DNA of 64,000 nucleotides from Cichorium intybus. Its lineage: Eukaryota; Streptophyta; Magnoliopsida; Asterales; Asteraceae. The stretch spans positions 82,151,894-82,215,893 of the forward strand of contig CM042010.1 in NCBI GenBank assembly GCA_023525715.1, read 5' to 3'. The notes below the pieces were generated by a model. It did no database searches. It had not been told where the DNA came from and saw only the letters and a list, made by a program, of their open reading frames with translations. Every line of letters begins with the position of its first letter. Position 1 is the stretch's first letter. Positions 48,141-63,030 of this stretch are shown piece after piece. The translations under genes were made by a program, and so were the position numbers.

Positions 48141-48910
48141 TGAAGGGTTTCCATGCAAGCAATGAACACAAAAATCCTATGGTTCACATGCAACCCTAAG
48201 ATGATCTATGTTTTCTTCTATGAAGATAATAAACTAAAACCCTAAAGGATACAATTCAATTCTAAAGATTAATTAAGAAAACCAACCTTTGATCTTATGA
48301 TCCTTCAAGCAAGCAGCAAAAGAATCCTGCCTCAAATGCAAGTCACACCCAAGTGATGGAAGAATCAGTTCAGCAGAGTAACCCAGAGAGAGAGAGAGAT
48401 GGCGTGAGAAAGAGGTGCCCAAGGGGTTCATTTTATAGCCTCCTAGGGTTACACCTGAAACCCTAGAAAGCCTCCAAATGGACAAGGCTTTTGGCCACTT
48501 GGACCAGACTCCCCTAAACCCTAATTAGGGTTTCACCAACTCCTGGAGGAGCCTCCAGGGTGGCGCCAACTTTGGTCCCTGGTTACTTGGCCAGTTATTT
48601 AACTATTGAATAAATGCCAACCAGTCCCTGCACCTTTTATTAATTAATTTAATCACTAAATTAAATCCAATTAATTCTAGATTAAATCTTAATTAATTAT
48701 TATAGTTTTTGATTAATATATTAACACTTAAATATATTAATAAACCATATATTTATTTTCTATTGATTTATTATACAATTAATAAATCAACTATTGTCTC
48801 TACTGAACTATACGTCTATCCTCCATCTATGAGGGCAACCCAAATGGACTTTGCTTTTATTTATAAGATAAATACAATTATAAGTCATGGCTTAGACACT
48901 TAATCCAACA
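48141..48910 (-). repeat. LTR shared by element D and an adjoining copy
   Basis: 770 bp. On one side it has the PBS and leader of D; on the other it has a polypurine tract (AAGTGGGAGAC, 48911-48921) and 3' internal sequence of the same family. It therefore serves as the 5' LTR of one unit and the 3' LTR of another. Confidence 0.88.
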
Positions 48911-49207
48911 GTCTCCCACTTGGATAAGTCTATGACTTTAATTGTCTGAACTCTGACCCAGTCAGTTCTGTCCAAAGATAAGTGATCTGATGATCCTCCG
49001 TCCAACAGGATATTTTCAGACTCAAGACATGGACTAACATCAATCTTCGTCTGATACTCTGTTTCTCGATTTCTGATTTGCATATGACTTTAGAGACTAC
49101 TAATTGAACACATCAATTTAGTCCCGGTTGGCCAACACTTTCAGTAAACTTCAAAATCATCGAGAGGCCTACAGATATCTGTTTCCCATCGGGTCAGGGG
49201 ACGGATA
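48911..49207 (-). mobile_element. 3' internal end of a second D/C-family element
   Basis: On the minus strand this matches the last internal part of element C (10120-10464), including AAACAGATATCTGTAGGCCT, CGAGAAACAGAGTATCAGAC and the final polypurine tract. It lies directly upstream of the D LTR. Confidence 0.85.
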
Positions 49208-49442
49208 AATAGCAACGAAAATCCAGTCCATAGCAAAATCGGTAGCAATATAGCAACGGAATTTGATTTCGTGACAAAAACCGTAGTTATTCTTGTGTTC
49301 GCTACGGAATTTTCATTTCGTGGCAAATGTCGTAGTAAATTTGCTACAGAAAGTCATTTTGTAGCATAAACCGTAGCAATTTGGCTACGGAAATGTCTTC
49401 CGTAGCACCTTTCCGTTGCTATTTGGCTGTTTTCTTGTAGTG
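49208..49442 (-). mobile_element. CACTA transposon end fragment
   Basis: The minus strand beginning at 49442 reads CACTACAAGAAAACAGCC, a standard CACTA terminus, followed by subterminal repeats of GCTACGGAA, CCGTAGC and TAGCAACGG. About 235 bp remain; the other terminus and transposase are absent. It interrupts the LTR fragment at 49443-49523 after its first 81 bp. Confidence 0.85.
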
Positions 49443-49523
49443 TGAGGGCAACCCAAATGGACTTTGCTTTTATTTATAAGATAAATACAATTATAAGTCA
49501 TGGTTTAGACACTTAATCCAACA
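49443..49523 (-). repeat. 81-bp LTR tip of the D family
   Basis: Read on the minus strand from 49523: TGTTGGATTAAGTGTCTAAA and onward, matching the start of the 48141-48910 LTR until ...GGGTTGCCCTCA, where the CACTA end begins. Confidence 0.88.
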
Positions 49524-51740
49524 GATCAACCGTGCGTAATCTTTGACATTGAACAGTGATATGAAGGAAACTATAGCTTGAATAATATCATTCCATGACT
49601 GAAGACACAATAATCCTGTATGAGCAATCGAAACAGTCGATATTCTGATTAGGATTACCCACGAAAAGGACCGGGGCTCCAAGTTTATTAACCTATGAAA
49701 ATAGACCAAAACGCACACGGACACCAAAAAACAACCCCCAGCCAAAACCCACCCGTGTATAAACATGAAAGAAGACACGAAAGGAAGTACAAACTTGCAA
49801 CACTGCCCTACAGATGTTCTACCCTTCAAACGAGACACACACAAGTAAAAGTGTTGCAAGTGTACAACACCAAAACACCAAAAACCCACGCCCACCCTTG
49901 ATAAGAAACTGCAATAATTATCACTAATCAAAAAACCTGTACTCAGTGAAGAACTTAAGGCCCCAAACCAGAAAATGATAAACTTGGAGCGAACAAAAGA
50001 CACGGGACTATGTTTGATGTAATACATAAGGATTGCTGGTCGTTCATTTGTTTTTAATCGAATGGTTGGCCTGAACATCACATGGATCGGTAAACTTTCC
50101 TTTCAAAGCATAAACACCACCACCAGCAACCAGAGACACCACCATTATCACTGCGATCTGAATTCCACCGCTTCCTCTAATCAACTTGCCGCTACAAAAC
50201 AGTCACTCTATAAGCTCAGCCGACAACGCTACTCACGACCATCGCCATCGTCATCCGCTTCTGTCACCACAATCCACCACACCACCGCCACTCCCTCTGT
50301 TACGAGTGAAGATGAGTTACCCCAAAAACCTCCAACGAATACAGTTACTGCCTTCACCAACAGCATCAGGAATTGAGTTTGTGACATTTTTAGTTTAAAA
50401 TCGAGTGTATTGCATCGTTTTGTTAATTGTTTGTATATTGTAACCCTAGATTTATTGATGCATCAATATTTCTGTATAAATTCTGTGTGTAGGTTCGTTT
50501 ATAGATGCATAAATGTTTCTGTATAAAATTGTTGGATTTTATGAGTTGAGTGGTAATATGTTTAGACCAGCAATATATTTAGATTTCCCTCACCACTATT
50601 CTCGTGCAATGAACTACCATCTTTGTATTTTTTTTTCTGCTATTTTCTCCCGTCACTACTGTCCTCAGCCCTTATCTCCAGCAATGAACCACTACCATGA
50701 ACTCGATGCTGATTATCTTTTCTCTCCTCATCGTGATTGCACCAACACCAAGGTATTATCTTGTTGTCTAAACCCCATAGTCACGCCATCACTCTCCATT
50801 TTTGTCTTTTGAGGCCCTACGCCATCACTCTCCCTTTTTGCATCGTTTTGTTAATTGTTTGTATATTGAAACCCTACATTTATTGAGTTCGTAGTTTTTG
50901 GCCTGTAACCGATGCTCTATCACAGTCAACTAGCAGATTCGTCATTTTGGTGTTGTTTATGTTTGAGTTGTTCAATGATAGTGTAGGTATGAAGAACATC
51001 AAAATGATTTTCATATTATGCTTTAGAGATCTGATATACAAATAAAAGATATGAAATAAAGATTCACGCACCTAAACACTATAGAAAATATATCAACCAT
51101 CTGATTCTTATCATAGGATATATTTATTGTTTCTCTTTTTGCCCATAATACTTTGGTTTGTCAAATTATAACAAACTAAATGTGGGAATCATTTTAAAAA
51201 CCAGTTTTTTCTTATAATGATTTTGTTAACTATAAATATATTGTTCCTTCTGTTTTGCTGCTTTTATTGTTTCCATAAGACTAAAACATTTACACTTTAT
51301 TTTGTCATCGTGTTACTATTTGGGTACTCTTCATACTTCTGAGTTTTGTGTAATTTCGAAAGTCAAACATAATAATCTCCTGCATAAATGAAATCTAATT
51401 TGCATTGTTTAAAGTAACATACTTAAACAGAATCATGAGGATTTGTAGGATGACTGTTACATGAAATCTCATCCAAGGTACTGTTCAATTGTTCATACTT
51501 CTGAGTTCTGCTAATTTTGATGACCTGTATTATACTTGTTTTGTCGAATGTAAACTATGGTTTTCTTTTAACAGAATCACGAGGATTTCATGGTAAAAGA
51601 ACAATCTGATTCGAGGTTTAAAAGATAATGACTGTGTTTGTGCAGGTGATGGAGAGTATCACTGGTCCTGTGCCCATCTCATCTATCTTTCAGGTAAGGC
51701 CTCAATTGTGCAGGTTCAGTTTGGTTTGGGTTATGCTATA
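49524..51740. other. Low-information intergenic DNA
   Basis: Open frames on both strands (for example minus 50081-49491) resemble nothing known and are mutually overlapping. A CACCACCAC-rich stretch at 50110-50300 could be leader-like. A direct repeat GCATCGTTTTGTTAATTGTT occurs at about 50413 and 50839, with CGCCATCACTCTCC near 50783 and 50820. I cannot support a gene. Confidence 0.3.
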
Positions 51741-52013
51741 AATACACCCCCCCCCCCCCCCCCCCAATTAAATTTTATTTTTTGGAACTAGCGAATAGAT
51801 ATGGTTTCACCTGAGGGTAATCAGCCCCGCAACCCAATTAAATTTTATACCCCCCTCATTTGACTAGGTCTTTTATTTTACCTATTTTTCGTATTTTGTT
51901 GTCTTTTCCCTTATTATTATTATTTACAAATACGCCCCCCCCTCCACCCCCAATTAAATTTTATACCCCCTTATTTGATTAGTTGTTTTGTTTTACCCAT
52001 TTTTCGTCTTTTG

Positions 52014-52196
<183 letters not shown>

Positions 52197-52199
52197 CAT

Positions 52200-53176
52200 T
52201 GTACAATGATTTCATATATCTGTTTATATCAATTTGATACAACTATTGAATCGTATGACAAGTTTTTAAGCTGTCCAGGTATGTATTTTTGCTAGATAGT
52301 TTTGGTAGATTCTCATATCTCTGTACATCTGTGTTATTTATGCTAGATATTTTTGCTATATGACTAATAAACAGATACGATTCTACCTTGTTGTTTAGGG
52401 TGTCCATGGACACCCCGGAATTTCGAATTTTTTTATAGATTATATATAAATTTCCACATGGACACCTGTGGTTAACTAAAAATGGATACCTGTGGTTTAG
52501 TAAATCTAAAATAGAAATTTATGAACAAAACTTTTATGCAGTTGCTGATATATTAAGTGGTTAAGATAAATAAGGAAAAGAAATCTTTTCTATATATATC
52601 ATGTAATCGTGAAAAATTGTAACATGAATAAAGATAGTAGAAGATAATATAACAGATGAAAAAGTAAATAAAAGGAGGATTGAAAAATACAAAACCCTAA
52701 AAACGGAAGTTATAAAAAAATTGGTTCACCGACTTGTCATCAGTTGTTTCAACTCAACGACTTTGTCCATCTCTGGCGACGTCGTCCGTTGAATCTCTGT
52801 CTTTTTTGGTCGACCAGTGATCGGTTCTCCACTATCTCCGGTAACGGGCCTCCTTCAGTCCTTCATCTTTGAGGTATATTATATCTTCTTCACTTTATCA
52901 GTTTATCTCCATGATGAAGTAGATTTTGTGTGTAGAGAGAAGAACCATGAATGAACGATTTTGTGTAGAGATCAATTTATCTCTATAATATAGTCAAAGA
53001 GATATTCTTCATCATCATTTTAGTCCCCTGCAGGCTATTGACTACTCTTTCTTTCCTTCTTTATTTGGGTCCCTATCACATCCACACACTGTGTAATAGA
53101 GTCACAGATACACATATGCTTTTGCACTTTTCCCCTCTTTTTTTTAAAGCTTTGCTTTAACAACAGTGGATTTTAG
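52200..53176 (+). other. Region upstream of the transposase exon
   Basis: AT-rich with CT-rich leader-like parts (52740-52870). No FAR1 domain or catalytic DDE part of a MULE transposase is visible, so the 5' two-thirds of the gene is missing or unrecognisable here. Confidence 0.4.
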
Positions 53177-53934
53177 TTTGAAAAATACAAAGAGAAGTTT
53201 GTATCATTTTGGATTAACCAAAGTTTAAACTTTCACAACCACACGAACAATAGAGTTGAAAGTCAACATGCAAAGTTGAAAAAATTCTTGAATACACAAC
53301 ATGCCGACTTAGATAAATTTTTTACCTGTATTGAAAAGGTTGTGGCATCGCAGCATACAGCAATAAAAGATCATTTAGAAACAAACCAAACTAAGTTATT
53401 GCGTCGATACAATATAGCACCGATGAAAGGTTTGTGTGGAAAAGTTTCACACCATGCGTTAGAAAAAATTAGACAAGAGTTGGATCGGCCTGATGTACGA
53501 CAATTAACTGAGGACGAATGTGGTTGTCAATTGCGTCGTAGTTGTGGGTTACCTTGTGTGCATGAAATTGCTATTTACTTGGCTATGCACCAACCGATAC
53601 TACTAGCTTCTATTGACCTATTTTGGAAAAAGCTCGATTTATTTAATGTTGTGGTTACCAATGAAGATGTTGATTTTAGTTGGAAGAGGGCATGGGATTG
53701 TTCAAAGAAAGCTACGTTAAACAATCAGATGAAGGGAAACGAAGTTATATGAGAAAAATGTGGAACATATTTTTGCCATCAACAACAATGGTTGCTGATC
53801 CAGATGTTCACAAAAATACACGTGGACGTCCACGGTTGAGCAAGCAAAAGTCAAAAAATGTAGCCTACAACACCCCACCCCTACCAACACACACCCCTAC
53901 CAACACCCAACCCCCCACCAACTTAGTATCCTAG
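53177..53934 (+). pseudogene. MULE (FAR1-type) transposase C-terminus with SWIM finger
   Basis: After a TTTTAG acceptor the frame reads FEKYKEKFVSFWINQSLNFH, then NHTNNRVESQHAKLKKFLNT, the conserved region after the catalytic core of plant MULE/FAR1 transposases. The SWIM zinc finger follows: CGCQLRRSCGLPCVHEIA (CxC...CxH). The frame ends at 53752; the natural continuation (YMRKMWNIFLPSTTMVADPD, HKNTRGRPRLSK, an AT-hook-like GRPR) lies in another frame to 53934, so there is a one-base shift near 53745. The catalytic domain is absent upstream. It is a relic; the function, DNA transposition, is inferred from the family. Confidence 0.85.
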
Positions 53935-53949
53935 TAAACGTAGTTTTTC

Positions 53950-54195
53950 TACGTATACATCAGATAATATGGATACTAATTGGCATGACATAAATCGGGA
54001 ACCAGAGAGGCATAGCACGTGTTAATTTCTAGAACCTCTGATGTCTAACTCATTCTTCAACCAAGATCTACCAACGTATACATCAGATAATATGGATACT
54101 AATTGGCATGACATAAATCAAGAATCAGAGATGCATAACACGTAGTCATTTCGAGAACCTCCGATGTCCAACTCATTCTTCAACCAAGAACCACC
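53950..54195 (+). repeat. 123-bp tandem duplication inside the pseudogene
   Basis: CGTATACATCAGATAATATG begins at 53952 and at 54075. The two 123-bp units (41 codons, frame-preserving) differ at about a dozen sites. Confidence 0.88.
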
Positions 54196-54827
54196 AATTT
54201 ATACTTCAAACCCACTTATGAATGAAATTCTAAACGAATTTCATCCATACATCGGGCATATTACAGACGTTGATGGAGATGGAAATTGTGGATTTCGGGT
54301 ATATCAGTTTCTTTAGTGGTAATGAACATTCTTGGGAACAAATTAGGTATGAGCTACGCAACAAATTAATAACACACCATCAAGAGTATGCTATGATTTA
54401 CGGTGATCTTTTAAACCGCATAAGTCACTCGTTGAGTTTATCTGGATCGGGTTTTGCAGGACGTGCATATTGGTTGCAAATGCCCGACACTGCTATTCTC
54501 ATTGCTAATAGATATCGTGTTATCGTTATTTTCCTAAGCAATAGTGGTTCTTCAACGTGGTTCCCACTTCGGTATGGCCCGCAAGACATCCCAAATACTG
54601 CATATGTCGTTATCACCCACATTTACGGTAACCTAATTGTGATGGTTGATTTACAAGGAGCGTATCCAATGCCTCCTATTTTGTCCAGACTTGTGTGTGT
54701 GTACAGATCAGAACAATTTGTTGAATGGGAAACATTGTATGCTGTTCGAATAAATATGTATGCTCGTTATCCGGATAACGCACCATGCAATTGTAATACT
54801 GGACCATTTACTATCTCTGATTAATAA
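54196..54827 (+). pseudogene. OTU-type cysteine protease domain, frameshifted
   Basis: The first frame reads HPYIGHITDVDGDGNCGFRV: the OTU catalytic DGNC motif with its nucleophile Cys (about 54280-54291). It then meets a stop, and the domain continues in a second frame (open 54270-54824) with SGNEHSWEQIRYELRNKLIT, AYWLQMPDTAILIANRYRVI and YGNLIVMVDLQGAYPMPPI. The usual catalytic His near H(F)VMV appears replaced (NLIVMV). OTU proteins hydrolyse ubiquitin linkages. Its position directly behind the SWIM part suggests a transposase-OTU fusion product, as annotated in some plant FAR1-like gene models. It is non-functional here. Confidence 0.82.
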
Positions 54828-54829
54828 GA

Positions 54830-55012
54830 CAAACTTTGCTTTAGTATTATTATTTATTTTGTATACAATCGTTCGAATTTGACATAACCGTTTTGATATA
54901 ATTTTATAAATTTATAAGTCGTTCATTGTGTCGTAATTAATAAAAAACTATTGTTTTATTGTTATTAAAACGTAAAAATTATAAAAGGTAAATTTATTAT
55001 TATTGTTTTTCT

Positions 55013-55064
<52 letters not shown>

Positions 55065-55382
55065 CAAATCAAATATTATTTGTAAAAAGAAAAAAAAAAG
55101 ACAACAAATAGACAAAATAGTTAAAAAGACAAAAAGAAAACACAACAAAAAACAAAATTTCAAATCAGACGGGGTATAAACAGTTTATAGGGGGTATGTA
55201 TAGAATGACCCTTTGGTTTTTTTCTCAAAATCATCATCACGGTTCCGGTTGTGAAATATAAATAAAAGCTCACCATACTGGGTTTTTGAATGATGATCTT
55301 TTATTTGATATAGCTGAACCAACATTGATAATGGTTACAAGTTACAATTCTCGCCATTTTTTTTATATAGCTGAACCAACAT
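54830..55382. other. AT-rich downstream region
   Basis: (ATA)n tract 55013-55063, A-rich DNA, then a direct repeat: TACAATTCTCGCCA with TATAGCTGAACCAACATTG around 55309-55384, echoed at about 55503. Confidence 0.4.
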
Positions 55383-55447
55383 TGTGTATTTTCTCATAAA
55401 TGGTATCATTGTTATAGAATATGAAACCATTTATGAGAAAATACACA
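55383..55447. repeat. Perfect 22-bp inverted repeat (hairpin)
   Basis: Arms 55383-55404 and 55426-55447 (TGTGTATTTTCTCATAAATG plus GT, and its exact reverse complement) flank a 21-nt loop. Confidence 0.9.
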
Positions 55448-57600
55448 GGAAGCTTTCAATTGCTTTTGACTTGAATACTCCTACCCCCTTGCATATAATG
55501 GATACAAGCTACAATTCTCGCCAATTTTTTTTGTTTCGCGTTAGAAACATAGCTCCTAAGGGCTTGGGATAGGGACGATATTTTGATGGAAAGTTAAATT
55601 GTCATTTAAAAAAATTAAAGTGAAGCTTAAAGTGTCATAGTGGTTTGAATTTTGAAAAGTGTTATTTGGCAACAATTGACAGTCAAAGGCGTGTGTATGG
55701 AATGAGTCAGGAGGCCATGTGCAAATGTACTTTGTATGTGTTGTAATATTAAAATTTTTCAGAATGGGCTGTAATATACAAATTTTTTCTTTCTTTTGTA
55801 AATATAAATAAATATGGGTTGATTGCGTGTGGCGGCATAACTCATGAAACAGCTATAACTGGTTATAGTGTATTTTCCAAATTAAATATCGAGACTTGTT
55901 TATTAGTCAAAATCAAAATCATGTACGTTTGGATTGGTGATACATTCAAATACAAAATTCTAAAAAAACAATTCAAGTTTTTGAGTGTTGCTTTAACTTC
56001 TTAATATTCATAATATATGTGGTGTTTATTTTTGTGATCAATCATATGAAACCTAATTAAATAATATATGTGGTGTTTATTTTTGTGATCAATTATATGT
56101 GGTGTATTTTCCAAATTAAATATCGAGACTTGTTTATTAGTCAAAATCAAAATCATGTACGTTTGGATTGGTGATACATTCAAATACAAAATTCTAAAAA
56201 AACAATTCAAGTTTTTGAGTGTTGCTTTAACTTCTTAATATTCATAATATATGTGGTGTTTATTTTTGTGATCAATCATATGAAACCTAATTAAGATCAA
56301 GAAAATTATATCATAGGTGCTTTGAATGTCATCAAATACTTCGTTGATAATACTATCTAAAATCCACCAAATTATTTTAATATTTTGACATTTTTTTGAA
56401 AAATTTGAAAATATTCGAATTTAGTTTTTTGAAACTTTTGATTGTTTTGAAAATTTTGATTTTTTTTAGAATTGTGATTTTTTTTTGAAATTTTTTTCGC
56501 TAAAGGTTTTAGTATCTTTAAATTTTGATTTTTTTTTAAATTCGTGCCAACAATGGCAAATATATTTTCACCACTTGTTATATCTTCTCGACTTTATTCA
56601 ACACTGCTCCGAGCCCGTCACCAACAAAGAGATAAAACCACAAATCGCTAATTGCAACCGTCGACAACCGAAGACCACCATCACTTAGAGCTTCCACCCC
56701 CACTCAGTGTCATTCTCGACACAACCTCTCATTACTTTTTAATTGCGAAAGGACAACCACTTGAAATTTAATTTTTCGATGCTCTCTGTTAAATGGAAAC
56801 TATTTGCCGATATTAATATAATTGTACTCTGCAGCATAGTAATGATACACTACTACAATGTTTATTTTTAATTTCAACTTAAATTGCAACATGTTTTTAA
56901 TCTAAAATAGTAACTTAGTTTTATTTTTAATCCAAATTATCCCATCAAAAGAAATAAACGCTGTAAACAATTATTCGCCGATATGAATCTATTAACCCCC
57001 ATCCCTCGGGATTTGCTGCCTGCTACATTGCGTGAAAATTTAACGTAAATAATCCCTTAGGCACTCCAATTATCCCGTAGGTACTCCAATTATCCCTCGG
57101 GTATTTTCTGCCCGCCGCATTGCAAAAAATAGGTTTCGGTTAGTTGTTCTTTAACGTAAATTTTAATATATTTCGCTTTTTAATTCGTAAATTTAACGAA
57201 ATTTTTAAACATACAAAAAATAGGTTTCGGTTAGTTGTTCTTTACAAAAAACATGAATAATAACCATGAAGCGAACTAAGCCGTGACGCGAAGCGAATAC
57301 AATCTCAATATTTGGACTACGGATGCAATTGAAAATTATAAATAACTTATATTTTTATTTGATCTAAATATTAACCATGAGTTGCATAGCGAAATTGCAC
57401 TTGAAAACTAATTAAAAAGATATCCACTTATATTGTACAATTTTCTTCATGATTTTTCAAAAAGAATTATTCGCCGAAAGAAAACAGCTCAACACATAGA
57501 ACTATCCGCTGCCCACCTAAAAGAAACCAATCAACCGAAAACACCATTCAAAGTTTTCATATTCGGCCACCACAACATTGCCACCCTGAAACTATTCACA
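55448..57600. other. Non-coding DNA with tandem duplication and Helitron-like scraps
   Basis: A nearly identical duplication of about 190 bp with period 234 occupies 55868-56060 and 56102-56295. Around 56990-57130 degenerate Helitron-3'-like strings appear (CCTCGGGATTTGCTGCCTGC, CTGCCCGCCGCATTGC), and a TAGGTTTCGGTTAGTTGTTC phrase is repeated at 57130 and 57221. No gene is supported. Confidence 0.45.
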
Positions 57601-57603
57601 TAA

Positions 57604-57804
<201 letters not shown>

Positions 57805-58733
57805 TAAAGTTCAATTGAGAACTTAAATAAAGCTAGGAACCTAGGAACCCATTCAAATAAAGTACGAGCTTAGTAAGGGTAGATATGGAATTTCAGCGTC
57901 TGTCGGTCGTCTTCATTCTATCGCTTACGAATTGAGTTCTTTCGTGTAAAGTTTCCTTCTTTAAAGATTTAAGTTGTACGAATTGAGTTCTTCCGTTTGT
58001 ATTTTCCTTCTTTAAATATTAAATTTGTACAGAACTTCAATCAACGTTGATTTTTAGGGTTTGTAATTGACGGACATTCGATCGCTAACGACTTCAGTTC
58101 TTCGATCTGTAAAGCTTGCTTCTTTAAAGATTAAAGCTGAACGGAACCTCAATCAACGGTGATTTTTAGGGTTTGTAGTTGACGAAAGTTGGATCAACGA
58201 TTATTTCATATTTTTAGGGATCGTATTTTCAGATCAGTGTCTTGAATCGGTTTACAATAAGTTTATGTATTGTCGATTTGATTTGTTTCTTTATCGCTAC
58301 AACGTTATATGTAGAATTATAAACTTTTACTGGTAATCAGAAATTGAGCATCTATTTGTCGATTTGGTGTTCTTACGATAAATCTGTTATGTACATTTTG
58401 TCATCGATTTTGTTAAGTGCATCGATGCTTTAAACTAGCTTTGTAGGTTATATTAAATCAACTTTGCAAAGATTATATGTTTTTATAATGTCTCTTTATT
58501 ATATTTTAACATCCAGAAATATATTTAATTAATTAGTGAAAGTAATACTGAAATGTGAATTTGTTTTTAGGTTCCAGTGATCAAAAGTTGGCATCAATAT
58601 ACCTTATTGACATTATTTTTGAACCTGATATGGATTTCTATCATCCTAATGATGCAGGTTTGTAGATTCTTTTATTTTTGGTTATAATTATCATTGAATC
58701 TATTTAAGTTGATGTTGATTATCTATTTTAGGT

Positions 58734-61955
<3,222 letters not shown>

Positions 61956-62609
61956 TTGCTGGTTTATCTAAAAATAATTTATGGTACTGATTTTAGAAAG
62001 AGGCTGCAAAATATAGTATGGAATCCATGTATTGATCCTGATGTTTTTGAAGACAAATGGATTCGCCTTATTGAAGAATTTAATCTTGGGGAAAATAAAT
62101 GGCTTAAAGAGATGTTTAACATACGTGACCGATGGATTCCTACGTTTTTCAAAGGTGTTAATCTTTCAGGATTAATGAGGACAACATCTTTATCAGAAAG
62201 CCAAAAATATTTCTTCCAGAGATTTTTAAATAAAAAATCAACATTATTGGTATTGATAATGAAGTTTGATGCTGCTATGGACAAACAAAGAAATAGGCAA
62301 GTTTCAAATGATTATAATTCAGTAGTGGCAAATCTGTCAACTACAGTCAAAGCATTAACACCTGTATCATTTGAAGTGCAAGAATCTAAGCATTATACAC
62401 TGAATGTATTCAAAGCTGTCCAAGATGAGATATATGATTCAGTATGGACTTGTGCACCTGCTCCTGGTGTTATTACTACAACAAATGGAAATGAAATATA
62501 TATTGTGATTGAAAATCCGTTTGGTGAAATCACAAAAGTACGAAGCTGTTTTGTATCTCGGCGAGCAAACAATGACAATTCCATTACAAATAAAAAATTT
62601 CAATATCAG
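61956..62609 (+). pseudogene. FAR1-type MULE transposase, C-terminal exon
   Basis: An open frame continuing the transposase: TDFRKRLQNIVWNPCIDPDV, FEDKWIRLIEEFNLGENKWL, IRDRWIPTFFKGVNLSGLMR and TTSLSESQKYFFQRFLNKKS, the region after the DDE core in FAR1/MULE proteins. It ends KKFQYQ at a GTATGG donor (62610). The SWIM finger that should follow is not seen before the window edge. The 5' splice site could not be fixed: the first in-frame residues overlap a poly-T acceptor region. This exon itself carries no stop, unlike the upstream exons. Confidence 0.87.
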
Positions 62610-62639
62610 GTATGGTTTATTTGTTTTATATAAATTTAT

Positions 62640-63030
<391 letters not shown>

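Larger units (their letters stand above)
43166..48910 (-). mobile_element. Ty1/copia element D, truncated at its 3' end
   Basis: On the minus strand: LTR 48910-48141 (TGTTGGATTAAG to CCCTTCA), PBS TGGGATCAGAGC (48139-48128), leader (48127-46862), gag-protease-integrase frame (46861-44765), RT frame (44762-43425) and RNase H start (about 43355-43168). The RNase H end, polypurine tract and 3' LTR are lost at the junction with element F. Coding breaks: a frameshift at about 44763, two nonsense codons near 43422 and 43390, and a frameshift near 43245. The leader and LTR are homologous to element C. Confidence 0.92.

Noticed and set aside
49491..50081. Minus-strand 196-codon hydrophobic frame
   Set aside because: No recognisable domain; overlaps an open plus-strand frame and an LTR tip, so it looks like chance openness.
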